A DNA stretch of 64,000 nt from the NCBI RefSeq assembly GCF_000003815.2, contig NC_049982.1:12055183-12119182 (forward strand), in the 5' to 3' direction. Source of the DNA: Branchiostoma floridae. Lineage: Eukaryota > Chordata > Leptocardii > Amphioxiformes > Branchiostomatidae. Below are positions 27,701-34,321 of the stretch, piece by piece. How positions within the stretch are numbered: position 1 is the stretch's first letter; each line of letters begins with the position of its first letter. Both the position numbers and the translations under genes were made by a program. The notes under the pieces are model-generated. The model was not told the DNA's origin. It worked only from the letters and a program-made list of their open reading frames with translations, and ran no database searches.

Positions 27701-27856
27701 GGTCAGTCCAAGGACGTTCATATAACGTCCTTGGTCAGTCAAAAAAACGGCCACACTTACCACTATCAGCCCCGCAATAAGTCCCTTTCTAAAAGCCGTC
27801 TTTGTTGGTTTGTCTTTATCACTATGTGCTTGGGTTTCCACAAACTGTTCCTTCAT
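12756..27856 (-). CDS. ENPP: Ectonucleotide pyrophosphatase/phosphodiesterase (NPP), 24 coding exons
   Basis: Hydrolyses extracellular nucleotides; type II membrane ecto-enzyme. Exons (minus): 27761-27856, 27127-27184, 26569-26650, 25953-26044, 25643-25722, 25218-25337, 24668-24777, 23994-24059, 23783-23855, 23326-23434, 23081-23124, 17261-17342, 16833-16864, 16501-16622, 16112-16190, 15937-16024, 15469-15665, 15035-15089, 14788-14936, 14484-14610, 14203-14286, ~13797-13895, 13340-13508, 12756-12896; about 785 residues. Order: short cytosolic tail; TM segment (GLIAGLIV then [15 protein letters not shown]); phosphodiesterase domain; nuclease-like domain. All metal and catalytic residues are visible: LDGFK, the Thr in [23 protein letters not shown] and [21 protein letters not shown] and the EF-hand-like FDWDLDGT are present. 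No somatomedin B domain lies between TM and catalytic domain, unlike ENPP1/3. Phases agree except between the exons ending at 13797 and starting at 13508, where a mini-exon is probably missed. A 100-base assembly gap lies in intron 3. Confidence 0.92.
13577..13712. mobile_element. Small hairpin MITE in an ENPP intron
   Basis: Inverted arms of about 48 bp face each other (CTCCAAGCAGATCC on the left, GGATCTGCTTGGAG on the right), and both also carry AGTATCAAA or its complement. The loop is about 40 bp. It lies between the last two-but-one and last-but-one ENPP exons. The target duplication is not clear. Confidence 0.75.
17343..18769. other. Part of ENPP intron 11 with a fold-back fragment
   Basis: No exon was found. 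A short direct repeat AGGCTAGGTT lies near 17700-17722. Bases 17964-18070 repeat part of the fold-back arm described at 6937-7981. The rest shows no structure that I can name. Confidence 0.5.
17964..18070. repeat. Fragment of the Mutator-like fold-back arm
   Basis: Matches 6980-7095 closely: GTCTACCTGGCCTGGCTATC, then GGCTACTCAGATCCCCCC, then AGCTGATTGACAGGCATAG. Only one arm is present, so this is a solo fragment of the family seen complete at 6937-7981. Confidence 0.85.
18770..19480 (-). repeat. Left inverted arm: array of degenerate ~190-bp units
   Basis: Read on the minus strand, this about 710-bp block aligns with 21625-22340 on the plus strand from CTTGGGTCTGTATGTAGGTC through to GGTACTTA. 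Each arm contains four or so imperfect units with AACTCGAGA, then TTTGGTAGGTGTGTAG, then AAGTTCGA, then a CTGCAGC-like end. The two arms face outward around the CENP-B-type gene. They may be the terminal inverted repeats of one DNA transposon. No target duplication was identified. Confidence 0.8.
20345..20421 (+). promoter_or_regulatory. Tandem duplication upstream of the CENP-B-type gene
   Basis: Two adjacent copies of about 33 bp share CTGTACAAGCAACCTCCTTG, at about 20365 and 20397. They are followed at once by a perfect palindrome at 20422-20443 and then, about 70 bases later, by the ATG of the DNA-binding gene. The position suggests a promoter or a protein-binding site; that is inference. 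Confidence 0.45.
20422..20443. repeat. Perfect 22-bp palindrome AAGGACGTTAT / ATAACGTCCTT
   Basis: The sequence equals its own reverse complement. A near-identical palindrome, extended by CC/GG and with one interrupting base, occurs at 27708-27734 in an intergenic part of the window. See findings. Confidence 0.85.
20512..21525 (+). CDS. CENP-B/pogo-type DNA-binding protein lacking the DDE core
   Basis: Single-exon, 337 residues, ATG to TAG. Residues 10-60 form a pipsqueak/CENP-B-N helix-turn-helix ([35 protein letters not shown]). Residues about 75-140 form the second, Tc5/CENP-B-type helix-turn-helix ([26 protein letters not shown]). These two domains bind transposon ends or centromeric DNA in pogo/Tigger transposases, CENP-B, JRK and TIGD proteins. 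What should follow is a roughly 200-residue DDE nuclease. Instead there is a polar linker, an acidic EEEE patch and a short C-terminal helical segment ([12 protein letters not shown]) like the TIGD/JRK tail. It lies antisense inside ENPP intron 11, between two inverted arrays. The frame is intact, so it may be a domesticated factor or the accessory protein of a transposon. Catalysis is not expected. Confidence 0.85.
   Translation: MATGSKGKRKCLTLSQRIEVIREHEKGGRRSRSLAKDFGVGKTQIANIIKRKREHLDDYANNVPGNQKRRRYPGFQGINDLCWEFYCDTTSRDKPCNGPILQEAGLNFAKDLGVTGFKASNGWLESFKKRHSIITFGKSSGNSRVNRAVVRRRGLMAPCSTDEHVPMDLSNVMNSCKNENSGSQEISASTEPIGSFHPDDVLMGNREQKGRHMTSGHAPPSDISDVTASVASRTLKRPTNTRLATSNQGEEGDIQSVALPALATVKVEIEETEGEEEEDNSGGEIPAGPIKNLSMALKAVNDLRLFCMNEGLGSELFTLYELENRFVSLWMERKTGK
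21625..22340 (+). repeat. Right inverted arm: array of degenerate ~190-bp units
   Basis: Mirror of 18770-19480. It starts about 100 bases after the stop codon of the CENP-B-type gene. Successive units share ATAACTCGAGAA, TTTGGTAGGTG and AAGTTCGA. The units are too diverged for recent expansion. Open frames across it are on the opposite strand and reflect unit periodicity, not a protein. Confidence 0.8.
22341..23080. other. Remaining part of ENPP intron 11
   Basis: About 740 bases of AT-rich intron with no repeat arm, exon or RNA gene that I can support. Confidence 0.5.
26254..26353. other. Assembly gap (run of N)
   Basis: A block of about 100 N, a conventional gap length. It lies in the intron between ENPP exons 26569-26650 and 25953-26044, which join in frame, so no coding sequence needs to be hidden in it. 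Confidence 0.95.
26740..26868. mobile_element. Hairpin MITE in an ENPP intron
   Basis: Arms of about 60 bp face each other: CTGGATGAAAAGCGG with ACGTCCGGAC on the left, and the complementary GTCCGGA with CCGTTTTTATCCAG on the right, joined by CACTCTTC/GAAGAGTG. No coding capacity; the target duplication was not resolved. Confidence 0.7.
27708..27734. repeat. Second copy of the CCAAGGACGTT palindrome
   Basis: CCAAGGACGTT and AACGTCCTTGG flank a short AT spacer. It shares its core with the perfect palindrome upstream of the CENP-B-type gene and sits just after the donor of ENPP exon 1. Confidence 0.75.
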
Positions 27857-28198
27857 GTTCTTTTTTGTCTGAAACAACAACAAAGGTCTATTACAGGTGT
27901 GCATTATTAACATGTATCAGGAAAGGCCACTGAGAATGGGGAGGTAGGAGTTTGCTTCTTTCTCAGAACTGCAGGGGTCTCATTTCGTTTGAGGATTTGA
28001 AGATAACAAGTCAAGAAGGGTTGACATCTTGTTTTGGTATCTATGACTTTCAGACATATGGCATGTGAAACTGAGAAAGAAATGGACATTGATAGCTATA
28101 AATCACGCAGATGTTTATCTAATTTTTATAAGGAGATCTCATAAGGAAATACGTACTATGATTCCATACTGGTGAATGGTGGGAGTTTCACATACCAT

Positions 28199-29545
28199 TT
28201 AGTTTTCCGTGTCTCCAGTCCCCGCACGTACGCTCTTGTTCAACAATTCCTCTATAGACCCACTGAGATGATCTGAGATTACTGCTATTTGCCTTAAGTA
28301 TGCGTTAGAAAGGTGGCAATGCCAAACAAATTCAAAGCACAGTAAGTTCAAACATGTGTCCGAATTTTCTTTGTCAGGGATGCCAAGCCCGGCAGCCTTA
28401 TGATGATTTATCTTATTTACGAATGGCGTGGGGTCAACATCTGAATGAATGGCCGGCTCTGATTCAATTGGTTTCTTCAATTAAACGTTTACCCAACGGT
28501 GTTGTGCTTCAATTCAAACATATGGGGATGCAAATGTGTCCAAACTGACCTCTGTAAAACAGTAGCCCTTTGAACAATTATTCATCTAGCGTAACCGTGT
28601 CTTAGCTTATCGGTGCTCTTTCAGCGTAAAGAGTCCTTTCCGATGTTTCTCGGTTTTACAAGGATGAACAAATGATCCCTAGTACAAATGTATATAGATT
28701 TAGATGGTACGTTTGGTCGTTTTAACTCCAAGAAGCAAAACCAAATGGACTCGGCATGCAGAAACTCCGCCAAACCTGACACTCCCCTTCAATACAAACC
28801 ACTAGTATATGTACATTCCATACTTCTCACTTACGAATCATACTTTCGATTCATAACAATACAATGACCTGTAACGGAATATAAGTGTCTAGAATATCTA
28901 CTACCAGAAAGTAGTAGTACCAGAAAGTGACTCTGAAATATAATCGCAATCTACTATCAAACAACAAAATTTGGTGACTGACAAGTCAGTTCGAAAAGGC
29001 TCGAAAAAAAAACGCCTTTAATAGAATGAGATTGCCTTCTTATTGGACGTAGCTTACATCAGAGTTGAACATTTTTCTCCAACTTGATTATAAACGTGAT
29101 TGGCCTCCGCTTATTTGATTATTTAAATCAGGCTATGATTGTCCGAAATTGTTAGGGCGAAGATCCATAGAGTTTTTCTAAGATCAACCAAAGCATCGAA
29201 ATAGGTTGAAGTCAACGATCATGAAATGCAGAGAGGCGGGAAAGATGTAACGTTACATGTACTTTGACCCCTGTTCTGATACTCTAGCCAAATGCTAAGT
29301 GAGTCGACTAGTCCTCTGAGCTGAGAAACAGTACTTCCGGTGAAAAGACCCACAGTGTAATGAATTCAACCACGTCATAAAGATAACCGTATTCTCACCT
29401 CTGGCACAGGGTAGGTAAACACAGAGTTGGCGACTCTTCTGCAATAGTCAGACTGGTCAGGTATGGTGGCACGAGAAAATGTGAACTCGGCCAAGAATGT
29501 TGCAAATAAGGAAACAACGGTTAGTGTACATTGGGGGCGTTTCAT
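28199..29545 (-). CDS. Candidate small secreted protein, two exons
   Basis: Not recognised. Exon 29399-29545 starts with ATG and encodes a clear signal peptide (TLTVVSLFATFLAEFTFSRA), then a short mature N-terminus with one Cys (SDYCRR). It ends in a GAG|GTGAGA donor in phase 0. An open exon of about 276 bases (28199-28474) ends in TAA and encodes a polar then helical segment with CLNLLCFEF and HCHLSNAYLRQIAVISD. The phases allow joining, to give about 140 residues with several cysteines, but the acceptor at 28475 (TTGAAG) has a poor pyrimidine tract. Alternatively the signal exon could splice in phase to ENPP exon 1. There is no obvious poly(A) signal. The signal exon is fairly convincing, the joined model is not. 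Confidence 0.35.
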
Positions 29546-30537
29546 TTACGCGCTATTGGTATGCTGGGAAGTTTAAACAAAGCCATGATTAATTAGAAGA
29601 AAAAAATGGGTCCAAATAGTCTTAACAGATTTCCCTTCCGATTTCTCACTCGTCATGATTCCTGTCTTCATTTCACACAGGAAGATATGGCGCACATGAA
29701 GGCCCGACCATTAGTGGTTTATCCCTGAGTGAGTGCAGCTGGTGTAGGCCTGATGTTGAGAAGCTTAGTACGTGATACCCTCGTGTTTTCTGGTCAAGAG
29801 CGGTATGGTCATCGCTCATGGGGCAGGTAAATGATTGCTAGAACTTTCCGATACAATGGTCGGCAAACGGGGGGAGTTGGTTTGGGACTGCTATTAAAAC
29901 CAGCTCTTTCCATTAATTTAAAGAAAGCATCTCAAACAAAGCAACTGGTTTGTTATTCTCAATCAATCACCTGCATGCCCAGGGGAGACTGAATAAAATC
30001 ATCTAACTTAGTTTTGAACTCAGTGATTGACACCATACACGCTATGAATGTTTTATTTTCAACTCTGACTTAATGGTCTTCAATACTTGAACTATCAGAG
30101 TTACATTTCTAGCTCTTTGGCGCCAACTGTTGTTTAAAAAAATACTTATTGGTAAACCAAGGAGCTCCTTGGGTAAACTAGTACATGTATTAAACTGAAC
30201 GTCAAAGGAAACTCAGTACAGTAGGCATGTTTACCCAAGGCTAATGCATGTCAAGAGCACTTGAAAGCAGGTTGTGTAACTATGTAAGCAACAAAACTAT
30301 GTTAGGACAAATACAGAACCACCTCCTGATAGATTTACTTTTGACTACCTCAACAAGGTATGTAGACATATGTTATGTATCTACTAGTACTGTTAGCATG
30401 GTAAGTAAACAACAATAGTAATGTGGTGGTAGGGTTTCAGTAAAAGGCAAAACAACTTTTACTTTGATAAAGTACATGCATGATGCTGCATCCATACTGC
30501 ATGGTGAAATTTTAACTTTTACAAACAAAAACTATCA
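29546..30537. other. Intergenic DNA, no supported gene
   Basis: AT-rich. It separates the 5' side of the candidate secreted gene from the 3' end of MRPS18C. I see no exon, inverted repeat or RNA gene. Confidence 0.5.
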
Positions 30538-33500
30538 TCAATTATTTCTTTTCCACTTAAACTTCTTGGGCAGATCCTTGAGGGGATTATCCACCGACTC
30601 ATCCCTCATGTTTGCAACCCCCGTGTCTTGTAAAGTTGGGGCTGAGAAAATCTTAGGGTCCTTCCAGTAGATGGGGTCTTTGTGCATCACAGGGAGGAAA
30701 CCTGGAAAAAAACAAAAGATACAGTACAAGTTACAAGACATTCCCTTCATTTGTGTTACTGGTTTGTATCACTGGTTGGGGTTTAAAAAAATACTGGTGT
30801 GAACAATTACGAGGAAAGATGGTAATTTAGATAGGATTTAGATAAGATGATCCTCACCAAGGTGCTGAGCATTCTTGATTTGCTTCTCCACCTCCTCCTG
30901 TTTCTTGTCACACAGACCTGTGATGTGTTGACCATAGATACGTCCTGTATATGGCGAAAGGAACTGGGACAGAAGCTGGGGGTTCTGTAGAGGTGAAGAA
31001 AGGGCACAACATGTTAAATCTCTTTTCCTGTTCTAAATTTTACAAGTTCTAATCTTGCACTTTTGTACCTTGTGTTGAGAACATATTTTCTACCAGTACC
31101 TAAAACATAAAGAAAAGTTTGTATGCACATTGTAATTCCATAGCCTGAGTGTCATCCTAGTTTACTGGGCCTTCTTTACTGAGTATGGGAGCCCTAGTAA
31201 TCAAACTAGGATGACACTCAGGCTAGTAATTCCAAAGATGATGATTTAAAACAACAAGAAAACTAACCTTGTATGAAAGTTCAACATTACATAGGATACA
31301 TCTCTTGACCTCTTCTTTGTAAGGATCCTCCATCCTTCTTTGAGGCTGGAAGAAAAAAACAGTTTGACAAATTTCTGCACACCCACTAGTGCTTTGTCAA
31401 CTGCACAGAGATGTACATATAGTATGTAATGCTTACATAAGGTTGACAACTAATTCCACAACATACATATTGTGGAGTCCATTATCAGAAGTCACATTTA
31501 CACCATCTGATGTTCTTGGTTCTTTCATACAACGATTAGCCAAAAATTGTACTTTCTACATTGTTTTGTTGGTACTGTATTTCTCTTGTTCAGTGCCTAA
31601 TGTTATTTTTCAACAAGCAAAACAATCTGCAAAGCAGCATGCTTCTTTTGCTCTTTTGAATCATGACGACTGATGTTGGCTACATGTACTAGTAATCTGG
31701 CTGGAAAAATATTTCATGTACATGTAGTATGTAATATTGATATTACAGTTTTGCTCATGTTAACCAACATTTCTTATATAATTAGTGGAACTTTAAGATT
31801 TATTTTCTATTTCCATTTTGTAGTTAACTACGAGTATACAAAAGCCATACTTATTGTTGGGTCAATAATGCCTCTTTGATATCCGTTTTTTTTGGTAAAC
31901 TTTTAGAGCTTTACACTAAAACTCTGTACCATATCTGTGTCTTCTGCTTCAACATTGGTGTTATCAGCTGAAGTCTGATGCGGAGTGTCTGTACTGAACT
32001 GGTGATGAGGAAACTGGAGACATCCTGGCAGAAATGGGAAGACACATAAATAGAAAAAAAATTTATTTTGACAAGAAAGGTACATGTACAACAAAGTCTT
32101 CGCCAGACGACCTTGGAACTATCTAGACAGCATAGGAAAGTTTTACAGTCAAGTTTTCTGCACAGGAACTGAATTAGCCTCCTTTGAAGACTTTCGTTAC
32201 TGCAGTGTACCTTTTTTTGGGAGTGCTGACTCACGATTTTTAAAATGTGCTAATGTTCTAACGTTATATGCCGGGGAAGAGTGTTGGCAGCAGCAGGAGT
32301 TTTGCAACCCTGAAAGCCTGCTAGATTTCAGCAATTTAGACCCCATTCACACTCCAAAAAAGCAAGCAGATAAAACTTTTTTTTTTCATTTTTGGGCCCA
32401 ATACACCTTTCTCACGCGGCGGCCATGATAGATCTAAAACGAGTTCAATGTGGCAAACAAAAGGCTGTCCATCATAATTAGCAGTTCAACCAATGATAGC
32501 CTGCCAATTAGGAAATCGACCAATAAGTGAATGGCTGCAAATCCGTCAAAAATTTGCATTATTATGGTTTTATTTTGCATCTCTTAAGGGACTATGGGGT
32601 CAGTCTGCACTACTCTAAATTGCTACATCTTTCGGTGCATAACACTTCTTGTAATATTTATTATTCTATCTTATATCATGAAAATTTGTGTGGTTTGGAG
32701 GAAAACTAATTGGGACCTGATTTTAGAAATAAGTTTTGTCTGTTTGCCTCATTGACCTCGTCTTCTATCTATCATGGCCGCCGCGTGAGAAAGGTGTATG
32801 AGCTGAAATTTGGCATGGAGGTAGCGATAGAAAATGCCCCCATGCAATTTTTCACTTTTTTCATAGAGGCCTTCAGAATTATTCTAGTGTAACAGTGGTG
32901 TTTAAGTATTGCCTATCGTCCTTGCCCAAGCGCACTAGTGCTTTTGTGGCAACAGCGATAGCGGTCGTGATTTGTGATCCGGCTGCCCGGGTTCGGCGGG
33001 GGTTCGAATCCCGGGAGTCGGGATGTTGTTTCTTTCTGTTCTACTCGCCCCTCTGGTTGTTTCATTGGTTCCCATGCCGACCCTGTAAGTAACAGGCTAG
33101 CGGATGTGCCACACAGGGATGTCAAACTCGGAGATTCGAGGACGAATCTTGAAGAAAAGGGGGAGTAGTGTAACAGTGGTATTTAAGTACTGCCTATCAT
33201 CCTTGCCCAAGCGCACTAGTGCTTTTGTGGCGACAGCGATAGCGGTCGTGATTTGTGATCCGGCTGCCCGGGTTCGGCACGGGTTCGAATCCCGGGAGTC
33301 GGGATGTTGTTTCTTTCTGTTCTACTCGCCCCTCTGGTTGTTTCACTATTTTAGGAATTATTCTTTTTTATTATTTTATTTTTTGCCCTGGTATTACATT
33401 GCACATTGGACCCCATCAACCCCTTTTGCATACATCACTTCAAAAATGAGTTCTTTTGAGATTTTTGGCCATTTTTGATGACAAATGTATACTTTTGGCT

Positions 33501-33961
33501 GTTTGCTCCTATGCCCTTGTAAATTATGTTGTATTAAAACCATCTGACCTAGTCGACCTGAAATGACTGGTATGCTTGTGTGGAGGCCCATAGTACTTCA
33601 TTAGCACTTTGGGCATACATTACTTTAAAAATGTTGAATTTTGGGATTTTTTTAGACTGAAAATTTATAGTTTTGGCTCCTGTGCCTTTGTGTTAAAACC
33701 AAATGACCTGAAATTAGGCATGAATGTGAGTACGCATAGATAATTTCACACTTATGGTGTGAATTTTTGCGTGTCTTACTTTCCCCATTTAAGCACTAAA
33801 TATCGCATACTACGACTGGATACCAACTTTTCTCTTTATTCATATGTTTATCTTCCACGCTTGCATATCATTGCACCCCTACCTTGTCCTTGAATCGTAG
33901 AAATCGCGGTGAAACTTTTCCTACCGCTGAGCGCGGCTCGTCTCAGCACGACGGCAGCCAT
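30538..33961 (-). CDS. MRPS18C: Mitochondrial small-subunit ribosomal protein bS18m (MRPS18C), 5 exons
   Basis: Structural protein of the mitochondrial ribosome small subunit, S18 family. Coding exons on the minus strand: 33883-33961, 31930-32024, 31268-31345, 30858-30984, 30538-30701; all phases agree, 180 residues. The first exon encodes a typical matrix-targeting peptide ([17 protein letters not shown]). The S18 core follows: NPYKE-like [15 protein letters not shown], then [16 protein letters not shown] and [13 protein letters not shown], then [17 protein letters not shown], the hallmark end of MRPS18C. The protein is longer than mammalian MRPS18C (about 142 residues), mostly by a C-terminal tail rich in Lys and a longer N-terminal linker. 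It starts 361 bases from ELMOD3 in head-to-head orientation. The 1.9-kb first intron is loaded with mobile elements (32401-33345). Confidence 0.93.
31141..31225. mobile_element. Hairpin MITE, TAGCCTGAG ends, 9-bp TSD
   Basis: A perfect 23-bp inverted repeat (starting TAGCCTGAGTGTCATCC) with a 39-bp loop. It is flanked by a perfect 9-bp duplication, GTAATTCCA, at 31132-31140 and 31226-31234. The 9-bp duplication points to mobilisation by a Mutator-like transposase. It lies in MRPS18C intron 3. The element at 52704-52799 has the same ends. Confidence 0.88.
32401..32799. mobile_element. MITE with perfect 31-bp terminal inverted repeats
   Basis: ATACACCTTTCTCACGCGGC and the next 11 bases at 32401-32431 are repeated exactly, inverted, at 32769-32799. 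The 337-bp interior is AT-rich and non-coding. No clear target duplication. It sits in MRPS18C intron 1. Confidence 0.8.
32888..33345 (+). mobile_element. Miniature LTR retroelement (TRIM-like) with tRNA-like LTRs
   Basis: Two direct repeats of 177 bp (32888-33064 and 33169-33345) begin TGTAACAGTGG and end TTTCA, and differ at 6 positions. Between them lie only 104 bases. The interior starts TTGGTTCCCATGCC (candidate primer-binding site, TGG start) and ends AAGAAAAGGGGGAGTAG (polypurine tract right before the second TG). This is the architecture of a TRIM. Unusually, each repeat also contains GGTTCGAATCC, a perfect tRNA B box, about 42 bases after TAGCGG, with a T-arm-like CCCGGGAG. No gag or pol. 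The flanking bases TCTAG and CTATT do not form a clean duplication. A tandem tRNA-derived SINE is the alternative. Confidence 0.7.
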
Positions 33962-34321
33962 GTTGATGACCTCCAGGTCACGGAAGGTGAAAGGTTAGTG
34001 CATGTTTTCAAAATGGCTCCGGCCTGAAACGGTTTTGTGGTGAGTTCCTTCGATATATCGCCGTTTTCCTTAGATTTGCCACACAAACTGTTAATAACGC
34101 TATCGTAACGTTAAGTGGTACACCACGATACGTGAGTTGAATTTTGCTGAATGAGGTGAACGTGGTAATCTTTTAGTAGAGGCAAGAAGATTTTAGGTTC
34201 CACTTCCAGCCGGTCACAAAATAATTATGGTAACAGGTGTCATCTTTTTCAACTAAACTATATGTCTAACATTCACCATTTGTTTGTTTTATTGCACCAA
34301 ATGCAGCTACAATCTGTGAAG
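33962..34321. promoter_or_regulatory. Shared head-to-head promoter region of MRPS18C and ELMOD3
   Basis: The two start codons are 361 bases apart and point away from each other. The stretch is non-repetitive and has CG-rich patches near 33900-34020, consistent with a bidirectional promoter and the 5' UTRs. ELMOD3 probably has an additional non-coding first exon here. No specific factor site is claimed. Confidence 0.5.

Noticed and set aside
32950..33030. tRNA gene
   Set aside because: The B box is perfect, but the T stem is short, the A box is weak and no acceptor stem closes. It occurs twice inside the repeats of a retroelement, so it is tRNA-like, not a tRNA gene.
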